From: GCA-003244245 sp038276315
Lineage (GTDB): Bacteria > Actinomycetota > Actinomycetes > Mycobacteriales > Pseudonocardiaceae
DNA length: 13,760 nucleotides
Reading direction: 5' to 3'
NCBI GenBank assembly: GCA_038276315.1
Contig: JBBPZY010000106.1
Span: 1-13,760 of the forward strand
Under the pieces are notes generated by a model. The model was not told where the DNA came from. It saw only the letters and a list, made by a program, of their open reading frames with translations, and made no database searches. The translations under genes and the position numbers were made by a program. Positions 1 through 7,258 of this stretch are shown here, piece by piece (the stretch's first letter is position 1; every line of letters starts with the position of its first letter).

Positions 1-51
1 CACACGCACCACCCGATCGTGATGCGTGTCTCGACACAGAGGAGTGAACCC
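1..51 (+). promoter_or_regulatory. amtB upstream leader with overlapping inverted repeats and ribosome binding site
   Basis: No coding sequence is supported before the amtB start. Two overlapping inverted repeats are visible: ACACGCA (2-8) pairs with TGCGTGT (23-29), and GTGTC (26-30) pairs with GACAC (33-37). They share bases 26-29, so as RNA stems they would be mutually exclusive. The sequence AGAGGAG (38-44) lies 7 nt before the GTG at 52 and decides the amtB start. No clear promoter hexamers or GlnR box can be placed because the window begins here; in related genomes ftsY lies further upstream. Confidence 0.5.
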
Positions 52-1434
52 GTGCCAGACACAGGTGACACTGCCTGGATGCTTGCCAGCTCCGCCCTCG
101 TGCTGCTGATGACTCCGGGCCTGGCGTTCTTCTACGGCGGCATGGTCCGCTCGAAGAGCGTCCTGAACATGATAATGATGAGTATGTCCGCGATGGGGAT
201 CGTGGGCATTCTCTGGGTGCTTTACGGCTACTCAGAGGCATTCGGCAACGATGCGGGGCACGGTCTGATCGGCAACCCGTTCGACTACGCGGGGCTTAAG
301 GGTCTATTCGGCGGGACCTACGTCGCCAGCGGGGCCGCCAAAGTCGCCATTCCACTGGTGGGAACCATCCCGGCGACGGTGTTCGTCGCGTTCCAGGCGA
401 TGTTCGCGATCATCACGGTAGCCCTGGTATCGGGTGCGGTAGCCGATCGGATGCGATTCGGGCCATGGCTGGCTTTCGCCGCGATCTGGGCGACGGTGGT
501 CTACTTCCCGGTCGCGCACTGGGTGTTCGCCTTCGACGGCGTCAGCGCCGCGCGCGGCGGCTGGATCGCCAACCAGCTCCAGGCGATCGACTTCGCCGGT
601 GGGACGGCGGTGCACATCAACGCAGGTGCTGCGGGTTTGGCGCTGTGTCTGGTGCTCGGCAGACGCCGCGGCTGGCCGCGTGAGGCGATGCGTCCGCACA
701 ACCTGCCGTTAGTGATGCTCGGTGCCGGCCTGCTGTGGTTCGGGTGGTTCGGCTTCAACGCCGGATCGGCCGTCGCCGCCAACGGCGTCGCCGGCATCAC
801 CTTCATCAACACCACGGTGGCCACCTGTGCGGCGATGTTGGGCTGGCTTCTGGTCGAGCGGATTCGGGACGGCCGGCCCACCAGCCTCGGCGCCGCCTCC
901 GGCGTGGTGGCTGGCCTGGTCGCCATCACCCCGTCGTGCTCGTCGGTCTCTCCGATGGGGGCGATCGCGGTAGGAGCAATTGCCGGCGGGCTGTGTGCGC
1001 TCGCGGTCGGCATCAAGTTCCGGTTCGGTTTCGACGACTCGCTTGACGTGGTCGGCGTGCACCTCATCGGTGGTTTGGCCGGCACCCTGTTGGTCGGTTT
1101 CTTCGCCACATCGGCCGCCCCCGCCGGGGTCAACGGCCTGTTCTACGGAGGAGGCACCGACCAGCTATGGCGCCAGGCGGTGGCCGCCTTCGCTGTGATG
1201 ATCTTCTCGTTCGCCGGAGCGCTGATCATCGCGCTGGTCCTGAAGCACACCATCGGTCTGCGAGTGGACCAGGAAGCTGAGCGGACAGGTATCGACGAGA
1301 CCGAGCACGCTGAGGCAGGCTACGAGCTAAGCGCGATCTTCACCGGAAGCGGTTTGTCGAACAGCCGCCCCACCCCAGCGCCCCCTACGAGCAAGGTCCC
1401 GGCCACGGCCGCCAGGAAGGGTGATGGGCGATGA
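52..1434 (+). CDS. amtB: Ammonium transporter (Amt/AmtB family channel)
   Basis: Membrane channel conducting NH3/NH4+ into the cell, with activity normally gated by the PII protein encoded next to it. The 460-residue product has about 11 hydrophobic segments. Family residues are present: the FQAMF stretch (114-118) matches the periplasmic Phe gate, D180 in DFAGGTAVH matches the structural Asp, and the twin pore histidines are H188 and H337 (VGVHLIGG). LWFGWFGFNAGS (228-239) is another Amt signature. The cytoplasmic tail (about 405-460) is hydrophilic and Pro/Ala-rich. I chose GTG52 over the in-frame GTG19/ATG22 because AGAGGAG lies 7 nt upstream and the product then starts directly before the first membrane helix. 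The stop overlaps the glnB start (ATGA), implying cotranscription and coupling. Amt identity is very secure; the exact start is fairly secure. Confidence 0.96.
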   Translation: MPDTGDTAWMLASSALVLLMTPGLAFFYGGMVRSKSVLNMIMMSMSAMGIVGILWVLYGYSEAFGNDAGHGLIGNPFDYAGLKGLFGGTYVASGAAKVAIPLVGTIPATVFVAFQAMFAIITVALVSGAVADRMRFGPWLAFAAIWATVVYFPVAHWVFAFDGVSAARGGWIANQLQAIDFAGGTAVHINAGAAGLALCLVLGRRRGWPREAMRPHNLPLVMLGAGLLWFGWFGFNAGSAVAANGVAGITFINTTVATCAAMLGWLLVERIRDGRPTSLGAASGVVAGLVAITPSCSSVSPMGAIAVGAIAGGLCALAVGIKFRFGFDDSLDVVGVHLIGGLAGTLLVGFFATSAAPAGVNGLFYGGGTDQLWRQAVAAFAVMIFSFAGALIIALVLKHTIGLRVDQEAERTGIDETEHAEAGYELSAIFTGSGLSNSRPTPAPPTSKVPATAARKGDGR

Positions 1435-1769
1435 AGCTGGTGACCGCAATCGTCAAGCCGTTCACGCTGGAGGACGTCAAGGCCGCTCTGGAGAACATCG
1501 GGGTACTCGGAATGACGGTCAGCGAGGTGCAGGGCTTCGGCCGGCAGAAGGGGCACACCGAGGTTTACCGGGGTGCGGAGTACTCGGTCGATTTCGTACC
1601 CAAGATCCGGGTGGAGGTCGTAGTAGACGAGGTACAGGTGGACAAGACCATCGAGGCACTGGTCGAGGCGGCTCGGACCGGGAAGATCGGGGACGGGAAG
1701 GTCTGGGTCACTCCGGTGGAAACCGTGGTCCGGGTGCGAACCGGTGAGCGCGGTCTGGACGCCCTGTGA
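1431..1769 (+). CDS. glnB: Nitrogen regulatory protein PII (GlnB/GlnK)
   Basis: Small trimeric cytosolic signal protein that reads ATP/ADP and 2-oxoglutarate and blocks the ammonium channel when nitrogen is sufficient. The 112-residue length is standard. The T-loop is intact: YRGAEY at 46-51 contains the modifiable Tyr51. In actinobacteria this Tyr is adenylylated rather than uridylylated, which is established for Corynebacterium and Streptomyces and inferred here. The second PII signature TGKIGDGKVWV lies near residues 84-94. The ATG overlaps the amtB stop by 4 bp, and AGGAAGG (1414-1420) may serve as ribosome binding site 10 nt away. Linkage to amtB and glnD makes the name glnK equally apt. 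Confidence 0.97.
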   Translation: MKLVTAIVKPFTLEDVKAALENIGVLGMTVSEVQGFGRQKGHTEVYRGAEYSVDFVPKIRVEVVVDEVQVDKTIEALVEAARTGKIGDGKVWVTPVETVVRVRTGERGLDAL

Positions 1770-1855
1770 TCTGGTGAAGCTGTGCCGTCCTTAAAGCTGT
1801 GACGTGCTCACTTCTCACCGGTATCCCGCACGTGGGTGATCGACTCGAAACCTGA

Positions 1856-1886
1856 TTGTAACCTACCAGCGGTCGCAGCGTTACAA
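1856..1886. promoter_or_regulatory. Inverted repeat in the glnB-glnD gap, possible operator
   Basis: The 177-bp gap 1770-1946 contains a perfect 7-bp inverted repeat, TTGTAAC (1856-1862) and GTTACAA (1880-1886), with a 17-nt spacer. The inner half-sites GTAAC and GTTAC start 22 bp apart, about two helical turns. They resemble the GTnAC half of actinobacterial GlnR boxes, but the expected GAAAC-type partner half-sites at 11-bp offsets are not well matched. The stem could also form in RNA, but its long loop favours a protein-binding site. The same gap also holds a direct repeat of AAGCTGTG (1777-1784 and 1794-1801). Function is inferred only. Confidence 0.35.
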
Positions 1887-1946
1887 GGCGCGCGAACCCT
1901 TAAGGTGACTGCCGTCGCCGGACGGATAGCACGGAAGGGCAGGGCG

Positions 1947-4400
1947 ATGAAGCGGCCAGGAGCCCTCTCCCATTCCGGAGGCTCGGACACTCCCGCAGAC
2001 GATCTCGTCAGGGCTCGCGCTGCCCTTCTCGACAATCCTCGGCAGCGTCAGCTCAGCGCGCCCGCGCTGCGGACAGCGCTCGCGGACCTCTATGAACTGT
2101 GGCTCACCTCCCGCTGCACGGCGGTGGGCCTCGGTGGCGGCAGCGCGTTGATCGCGGTCGGCGCGCTGGGTCGTCGAGAGGTCGTGCCGTACTCCGATCT
2201 CGACCTGGTCCTGCTGCATGACGGCAAGCGCGACGTGGCCGAGCTCGCGAACTCGTTGTGGTACCCGCTGTGGGATGCCGGCATCGACCTTGACCACAGC
2301 GTGCGCACGGTCGGACAAGCTGTCCAGGTGGCAGCCACGGACCTGCGCGCCGCGCTGGGGTTGCTCGACGCCCGTCTGATCGCGGGGGACGAGGAGTTGT
2401 TCACCGCGATGGACACCGCCGTGCGGCGCGCGTGGCGCAGCGGGGTCCGCGGCCGGCTCGACGAGCTCATCGAGTCAACGCAACAGCGCTGGCGACGCAG
2501 CGGTGACATCGCCCACCGGGTTGAACCAGATCTTAAGAACGGCCACGGCGGGTTGCGGGATGTGCAGCTGCTGGATGCGCTCTCCGCTGGCCAACTTGTG
2601 GACCGGGCTGGGTCCGACGTGCGGGAAACGCGCGACCTGCTACTCGATGTGCGCACCGAGTTGCACCGGTTCGCCGGCAGGGGCCGCGACGTGCTCCATG
2701 CGCAGGAGGCCGACGAGGTCGCGGCGGCGCTGGCGCTCGGTGACCGGTTCGAGCTGGCCAGGCGCCTTTCCGGAGCGGCGCGGACCGTTGTCTACGCGGT
2801 GGATGTCGGGTTGCGTGCCGCACGGGCCGCAGTGCCCACGCCCCGCGGCCGGGCCCGGCTACCCGGGCTGCGCAGCCTCACTCGCGGACTGGTACGCCGC
2901 CCGTTGGATGAGGGCGTCGTCGAACATGGCGGCCAGGTGGCGCTGGCCCGCGACGCAGACCCGGCACGGGACCCGGCGCTGGCTCTGCGGGTCGCGGCGA
3001 CGGCGGCCCGAATCGGTATGCCGGTCGCTACCGGCACGTTGGCCACCCTGGCCGAGACCGCCCCGGAGCTGCGCCGACCATGGCCGCGAACGGCATTGGA
3101 AGAGCTGCTGTCGCTGCTCGGCGCCGGCCCGGCGGCGGTGGATGTCATCGAGGCGATGGACCGCACCGGGCTGTGGGGCCGGCTGTTCCCGGAATGGGGT
3201 GCGGTGCGTGACCTACCGCCGCGGGATCGGGCACATGTCTGGACGGTGGACCGGCACCTGGTGGAGGCCGCGGCGCAGGCGGCTCGGCTGACCACCACGG
3301 TCGCCCGCCCGGACCTGCTCCTGCTCGGCGCGCTGCTGCACGACCTGGGCAAGGGTCGCGGCGGCGATCACAGCGTCGTCGGTGCCGCGCTCGCCGAGCA
3401 GATCGGGCACCGGCTCGGGTTGTGGCCCTCGGACGTCGAAACGCTCTGCGCGATGGTGCGCCACCACCTGCTGCTACCCCATACCGCGACTCGCCGGGAC
3501 CTCGACGATCCCACCACCGCGCAGCGGGTGGTCGACGCCCTCGGTGGTGACCCGACGCTGCTGGAGTTGCTGATCGCGCTGGCGGAGGCGGACAGCCTGG
3601 CCACCGGCCCTGGTGTCTGGACCGAATGGCGCGCCGGCCTGATCTCCGACCTCGCCGAGCGCTGCCGTGCGGTGCTGGCCGGCCGGCCAGCACCAGCCCC
3701 GGAGCCGCTCACCGAGGACCACCGCGCGCTGGCGCTGCAGTTCGTGGGCAACGGTGCGCTGTACGTCACCGCGAGCGGCGCTATCGGACCGGATGCGATG
3801 ACCACCATCACGGTCGTGGCTCCAGGCCGGCCTGGGGTGCTGGCCCTGGCAGCCGGCGTGCTCGCGCTGCACTCGCTGCGGGTCCACTCCGCGGACATCC
3901 GGGTCGTGGAGCTGCCCGGGGGTTGCGCGGCGGTGCAGAGCTTCACCGTCTCGCCGCGTTTCGGTCGGCCGCCGGACGTTGCGCTGCTACGCCAGGATCT
4001 GGCGCGGGCGTTGGACGGCTCGCTGCAACTGGCGGATGCTCTGGCGGCCAAGGAGCGCGACTACGGCGAGATCCCAGCGTCCGCGGCGGGGTTGTCCGAC
4101 ATCGAGACCAAGGTGCTGTGGTTTGACGACGAGGCCACCGGTGCGGTGGTCCTCGAGCTGCGCACTACCGACCGCATCGGTTTGCTGCACCGGGTAGCCG
4201 CGGCGGTGGAGAGCAACGCGGTCACCATCCGGTGGGCGCGGGTCGTCACCATGGGCGGTTCGGCAGTGGACTCATTCTGCCTGACTGTCACGTGTGGCCC
4301 CGACGTCCCCGGTGATCCCAGTGACCCCGATGGCCACACTGCACTGCGGCCACAAGCGCGCGAGCGGATCGAGCGCGCGGTGCTCGGCGCGGCTCGGTGA
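1947..4400 (+). CDS. glnD: PII nucleotidyltransferase / nucleotidyl-removing enzyme GlnD
   Basis: Bifunctional sensor enzyme that modifies PII on Tyr51 at low glutamine and removes the group at high glutamine; the actinobacterial enzymes characterised use ATP. Domain order over 817 residues is typical. It starts with a nucleotidyltransferase core having GALGRRE and the metal-binding YSDLDL (D84, D86). A central HD hydrolase domain follows, with HDLGKGRGGDHS starting at H465-D466. Two C-terminal ACT domains (about 618-678 and 733-781) bind glutamine. All catalytic motifs look intact. I chose ATG1947 over the in-frame GTG1836, which would add 37 residues: GGAAGGG (1933-1939) is 7 nt upstream of the ATG, and the extra stretch includes the inverted repeat and looks non-coding. 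It lies 177 bp after glnB, so it may be expressed separately from amtB-glnB. Confidence 0.95.
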   Translation: MKRPGALSHSGGSDTPADDLVRARAALLDNPRQRQLSAPALRTALADLYELWLTSRCTAVGLGGGSALIAVGALGRREVVPYSDLDLVLLHDGKRDVAELANSLWYPLWDAGIDLDHSVRTVGQAVQVAATDLRAALGLLDARLIAGDEELFTAMDTAVRRAWRSGVRGRLDELIESTQQRWRRSGDIAHRVEPDLKNGHGGLRDVQLLDALSAGQLVDRAGSDVRETRDLLLDVRTELHRFAGRGRDVLHAQEADEVAAALALGDRFELARRLSGAARTVVYAVDVGLRAARAAVPTPRGRARLPGLRSLTRGLVRRPLDEGVVEHGGQVALARDADPARDPALALRVAATAARIGMPVATGTLATLAETAPELRRPWPRTALEELLSLLGAGPAAVDVIEAMDRTGLWGRLFPEWGAVRDLPPRDRAHVWTVDRHLVEAAAQAARLTTTVARPDLLLLGALLHDLGKGRGGDHSVVGAALAEQIGHRLGLWPSDVETLCAMVRHHLLLPHTATRRDLDDPTTAQRVVDALGGDPTLLELLIALAEADSLATGPGVWTEWRAGLISDLAERCRAVLAGRPAPAPEPLTEDHRALALQFVGNGALYVTASGAIGPDAMTTITVVAPGRPGVLALAAGVLALHSLRVHSADIRVVELPGGCAAVQSFTVSPRFGRPPDVALLRQDLARALDGSLQLADALAAKERDYGEIPASAAGLSDIETKVLWFDDEATGAVVLELRTTDRIGLLHRVAAAVESNAVTIRWARVVTMGGSAVDSFCLTVTCGPDVPGDPSDPDGHTALRPQARERIERAVLGAAR

Positions 4401-4410
4401 GTACCGGGGC

Positions 4411-4416
4411 TACCAT
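4411..4416 (+). promoter_or_regulatory. Possible -10 element for a leaderless DivIVA-like mRNA
   Basis: TACCAT matches the actinobacterial -10 pattern TANNNT and ends 8 nt before the ATG at 4425. The gene lacks a convincing ribosome binding site. This layout is that of leaderless transcripts, where the start codon is at or next to the transcription start. No good -35 hexamer is visible, and read-through from glnD (24-nt gap) is the alternative. Confidence 0.35.
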
Positions 4417-4424
4417 CCGGCGAC

Positions 4425-5360
4425 ATGCACGGAACCCGGGACGAGGCCGCTCCCTTACCCCCGCCCTTCGAAATCGTGTTGCGGGGATTTCACCGTCAGC
4501 AAGTTATTGACTACGTCACGGCTCTCAAAGCTCGCGTTTCCACCATCGGAACCGAACGCGACGTTGCGCTGCAGCGGGCCGGCGACCTCAACGATCAAGT
4601 AGAGAAGCTGCGTCGAGAAGCGGCGGAGGCGACCAGCCAGCTAGATCGGCTGCGTCGGGAAGCCTCGGAGACGGCCACGGAGCTGGATCGCCTGCAGCGG
4701 TCCCCACTGACCGCCGCGACCGGGCGGATCCAACGGATGCTGCAGATAGCCGAAGACGAGGCCGCCGAGCTGACGGCTGCTACCGAGCAGGAGACCACCT
4801 CGCTGCGGGACAGCGCGCAGGCCGAGGCCGATCGGCTGCTGACCCAGACCAGACAGCAGTGCGAGCGCCTGGACGTGGAGTCCAACGCCCGGCGTCAGGC
4901 CGTGGAAGCTGAATCCGCGGCCCGACACCAGCGGGCGGAGCAGCAGGCCGAGCGGGACGTCGCCCGGCGCGAGGTCGAGACGGACGCCTGGATCCGCGAT
5001 TATCAGACTCACAGCGTCGCCGCGCTGCATCTGATCATGCGGATGGCGGGCGAGCGGCTGAGCAATCGGGTGCTGAAGGTCACGCGGCAGGTGGCCGCGG
5101 CCAGGCAGCTGCGATCCGAGGTCACCGATCAGCTGTCCGAGGTGCACCGACTGCTGGTCGACGCGCTCGGCGTGGCCGATCAGCTCACTCCCGCTGAGCA
5201 CGCTGACCTCGCTGAGCAGGACGGACTAGCCGAGCAGGCCCGACTAGCCGAGCAGGCCGCGCAGACCAATGGCGCTGAGCCCCCGGACGCCGCCCCCGCT
5301 CTGGAGCATCGGCCTCGGCAGCCGGATCAGCCCACGGCCCGATTCGGTCTGCATCCGTAG
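4425..5360 (+). CDS. DivIVA-like coiled-coil protein
   Basis: Predicted cytosolic scaffold protein of 311 residues. Residues 15-31 (FEIVLRGFHRQQVIDYV) match the N-terminal DivIVA-type motif 'F..vlRGYdr.qVd.yv', which in that family mediates membrane or polar association. Residues about 38-95 and 100-250 are rich in Glu, Arg, Ala and Gln with heptad spacing, predicting long coiled coils broken by the Pro at 94. GRIQRMLQIAEDEAAEL (100-116) resembles the second segment of actinobacterial DivIVA/Scy/FilP-like proteins. A short LAEQ repeat (262-279) precedes a Pro-rich tail. No catalytic motif is present. It lies 24 nt after glnD with the same orientation. Actinobacterial relatives organise polar growth or cytoskeleton; a role here is inference. 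I do not recognise a named gene. Confidence 0.8.
   Translation: MHGTRDEAAPLPPPFEIVLRGFHRQQVIDYVTALKARVSTIGTERDVALQRAGDLNDQVEKLRREAAEATSQLDRLRREASETATELDRLQRSPLTAATGRIQRMLQIAEDEAAELTAATEQETTSLRDSAQAEADRLLTQTRQQCERLDVESNARRQAVEAESAARHQRAEQQAERDVARREVETDAWIRDYQTHSVAALHLIMRMAGERLSNRVLKVTRQVAAARQLRSEVTDQLSEVHRLLVDALGVADQLTPAEHADLAEQDGLAEQARLAEQAAQTNGAEPPDAAPALEHRPRQPDQPTARFGLHP
5208..5261 (+). repeat. In-frame 18-bp tandem repeat, three units
   Basis: Three units start at 5208, 5226 and 5244. They encode LAEQDG-LAEQAR-LAEQAA, residues 262-279 of the DivIVA-like protein. The last two units share the first 15 bases, CTAGCCGAGCAGGCC. The preceding 18 bases (AEHAD region) are a degenerate fourth copy. 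A six-residue period does not maintain a heptad, so this is probably a flexible tail region prone to slippage. Confidence 0.85.
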
Positions 5361-5570
5361 GAGGCGACGTGCCCGGTCGAGCTCAGCATCGTCGTCAGGT
5401 CGAGTAGTCCTACCTAGGCGCGGTTGCGGGTATTCACGCTCCCCGGCGCGGCCTGGTTTCGGCAGGCTGATCCGGTGGCTCGGCGCGAAGTCGGGCGGAT
5501 CGCCAGGTTGCTGCCCCGGGCCGGAGACTCGGGCGGCGGCTGTGCTGTGCCGACGCAGGAGCCCATGCCG

Positions 5571-5613
5571 GACCGCCGGCGCACCCGGGGTGGGGCCTGG
5601 GACGCCGGCGGTC
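5571..5613 (+). terminator. Strong GC hairpin without U tract (terminator-like or leader structure)
   Basis: GACCGCCGGCG (5571-5581) and CGCCGGCGGTC (5603-5613) are perfect 11-bp reverse complements around a 21-nt loop. Nearly all pairs are G-C, so the stem should be very stable in RNA. No run of T follows, as is common for actinobacterial terminators. It could end the transcript of the DivIVA-like gene or lie in an ffh leader if transcription starts further upstream. Confidence 0.5.
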
Positions 5614-5623
5614 GCGGCTGTTG

Positions 5624-5645
5624 AGGTCGGGCCAGGTCGGGCCAG
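5624..5645 (+). repeat. Tandem 10-bp direct repeat upstream of ffh
   Basis: AGGTCGGGCC occurs twice head to tail (5624-5633 and 5634-5643), followed by AG. It sits just upstream of a possible -10 element at 5660. It could be two protein half-sites on the same helix face (10-bp spacing) or a slippage duplication. Confidence 0.7.
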
Positions 5646-5659
5646 CCGCTCGACGCGAC

Positions 5660-5665
5660 TACGCT
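5660..5665 (+). promoter_or_regulatory. Possible ffh promoter -10 element
   Basis: TACGCT fits TANNNT and would give a leader of about 55-60 nt before the GTG at 5729. The -35 position overlaps the tandem repeat and has no TTGACA-like hexamer. This is a weak call based on position and pattern. Confidence 0.28.
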
Positions 5666-5728
5666 GGCGTTGGAGTAGGCAGACCCCGGGGCCACCACCC
5701 CACCGGACCCCAAGGGAGTGCGACCGGC

Positions 5729-7258
5729 GTGTTCGACACCCTCTCCGACCGGCTCACGTCAGCGTTGGCCGGTCTGCGCGGCAAGGGCAGGCTTTCCGAT
5801 GCCGACATCGATGCCACCGCCCGCGAGATCCGCATCGCGCTGCTGGAGGCTGACGTCGCGCTGCCGGTGGTCCGCCAGTTCGTCGCGCAGATCAAGGAAC
5901 GCGCCAAAGGCTCCGAGGTTTCTGGTGCGCTGAATCCCGCCCAGCAGGTCATCAAGATCGTCAACGAGGAGCTCGTCGGCATCCTGGGAGGCGCCACTCG
6001 GCGTCTCGAGCTGGCCAAGGTTCCCCCGACTGTGATCATGCTGGCCGGCTTGCAGGGTTCCGGTAAGACGACGCTGGCCGGAAAGCTCGCTCTCTGGTTG
6101 CGCAGCCAGGGCCATACCCCGCTGCTCGTCGCTGCGGACCTGCAGCGACCCAACGCGGTCACCCAGCTACAGATCGTGGGCCAGCAGGCCGGGGTACAGG
6201 TGTACGCCCCAGAGCCGGGCAACGGGGTCGGCGACCCGGTCGACGTCTCACGCCGCGGGATAGCCGAGGCCCGAGTTCGCCAGTACGACATCGTTGTGGT
6301 GGACACCGCCGGTCGGTTGGGTATCGACGCCGAGATGATGCGCCAGGCCGTCGACATCCGCGATGCGGTGCGACCCAACGAGATCCTGTTCGTCATCGAC
6401 GCCATGATCGGCCAAGACGCGGTGTCCACCTCTGAGGCGTTCCGCGACGGCGTCGGCTTCAGCGGCGTCGTGCTGACCAAGCTCGACGGCGACGCGCGCG
6501 GTGGCGCGGCGCTGTCGGTGCGGCAAGTCACCGGTGCGCCGATCCTGTTCGCCTCCAACGGAGAAAGGCTGGAGGACTTCGATGTCTTCCATCCGGACCG
6601 GATGGCCAGCCGGATCCTGGGCATGGGAGATCTGCTCACCCTGATCGAGCAGGCCGAGCAGGCCTTCGACGCCGAGCAGGCCGAGCAGACCGCCGCCAAG
6701 ATCGGCAGCGGCGAGCTGACCCTGGAAGATTTCCTCGAGCAGATGCAGGCCATTCGCAAGATGGGGCCGATCGCCAACCTACTCGGGATGCTGCCCGGCG
6801 CTGCGGGGATGAAAGAGCAGCTCGCCCAGGTCGACGACAAGCAGCTGGACCGGCTCCAAGCCATCATCCGTGGCATGACGCCCGCCGAAAGGGCTGACCC
6901 GAAGATCATCAACGCATCTCGGCGCCAGCGCATCGCCCGTGGCTCCGGAGTGGCGGTCAGCGAGGTGAACCAGCTGGTAGAGCGATTCTTCGAGGCTCGC
7001 AAGATGATGCAACAGATGGCTGGCCGGTTAGGCTTCGGGGCCGGGTCCGGTCGCCGTGCACGCAAGGGACGCAAGGGTAAGAAAGCAAAGGGACGGGGCC
7101 CGACGCCGCCTCGGACGCCGAGGGGACTGCCCGGTGGCCTGCCAACAGGGCTCCCAGGAGGGTTGCCCCCGGGCATGCCCGACCTGTCCGAGCTGACCGG
7201 CCTGGACCAGCTGCCGCCCGGCTTCGACCCGTCGAAGCTGAGGTTTCCCAAGAAGTGA
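5729..7258 (+). CDS. ffh: Signal recognition particle protein Ffh (SRP54 GTPase)
   Basis: GTPase that, with SRP RNA, binds signal sequences on ribosomes and delivers them to the FtsY receptor at the membrane. The 509-residue product has the N domain (about 1-95). Its G domain has the P-loop GLQGSGKTT (around 105-113), DTAGR from D192, and TKLDGDARGG (around 249-258). The Met-rich M domain (about 299-432) includes the RNA-binding region around SRRQRIARGSG. A Lys/Arg-rich patch near 441-455 and imperfect GLPGG repeats (about 465-484) form a C-terminal tail, as in other actinobacterial Ffh proteins. The start is GTG5729 (protein begins MFDTLSDRL), with GGGAG (5714-5718) 10 nt upstream, rather than an in-frame extension from 5621. 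The stop overlaps the next gene (GTGA), so it probably heads the three-gene unit ffh-amidohydrolase-CPBP. Confidence 0.97.
   Translation: MFDTLSDRLTSALAGLRGKGRLSDADIDATAREIRIALLEADVALPVVRQFVAQIKERAKGSEVSGALNPAQQVIKIVNEELVGILGGATRRLELAKVPPTVIMLAGLQGSGKTTLAGKLALWLRSQGHTPLLVAADLQRPNAVTQLQIVGQQAGVQVYAPEPGNGVGDPVDVSRRGIAEARVRQYDIVVVDTAGRLGIDAEMMRQAVDIRDAVRPNEILFVIDAMIGQDAVSTSEAFRDGVGFSGVVLTKLDGDARGGAALSVRQVTGAPILFASNGERLEDFDVFHPDRMASRILGMGDLLTLIEQAEQAFDAEQAEQTAAKIGSGELTLEDFLEQMQAIRKMGPIANLLGMLPGAAGMKEQLAQVDDKQLDRLQAIIRGMTPAERADPKIINASRRQRIARGSGVAVSEVNQLVERFFEARKMMQQMAGRLGFGAGSGRRARKGRKGKKAKGRGPTPPRTPRGLPGGLPTGLPGGLPPGMPDLSELTGLDQLPPGFDPSKLRFPKK

Larger units (their letters stand above)
5361..5728 (+). 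other. 368-bp gene-free region between the DivIVA-like gene and ffh
   Basis: This is the longest stretch without a supported gene. It holds an 11-bp GC hairpin (5571-5613), a 10-bp tandem repeat (5624-5645), a possible -10 element (5660-5665) and the ffh ribosome binding site AAGGGAG (5712-5718). I looked for the SRP RNA helix-8 core (GGAA tetraloop flanked by the conserved asymmetric loop) because ffh is next door, and did not find it. A TTG-started 66-codon frame (5424-5624) is open, but its second codon position is about 70% GC, unlike real genes here, so I do not call it. Spread of GC and lack of homology suggest regulatory or degenerate sequence. Confidence 0.6.

Noticed and set aside
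19..51. 11-codon extension of AmtB from GTG19
   Set aside because: AGAGGAG is correctly spaced to GTG52, and the extra residues are polar and outside the conserved N-terminal helix region.
1825..1836. CCC-GCACGT-GGG hairpin in the glnB-glnD gap as a terminator
   Set aside because: It has only a 3-bp stem and no T tract, too weak to call.
1836..1946. 37-codon N-terminal extension of GlnD from GTG1836
   Set aside because: The extension lacks a ribosome binding site, contains the TTGTAAC/GTTACAA inverted repeat and reads unlike the family. ATG1947 has a well-spaced GGAAGGG.
5424..5624. 66-codon TTG-started frame in the gap before ffh
   Set aside because: It has a weak start, no ribosome binding site and about 70% GC at the second codon position, and it ends through the GC hairpin. 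Not distinguishable from chance openness in GC-rich DNA.
5361..5728. SRP (4.5S/6S) RNA gene next to ffh
   Set aside because: The conserved helix-8 core with GGAA tetraloop and flanking AGCA-type loop is not present on either strand of this gap.
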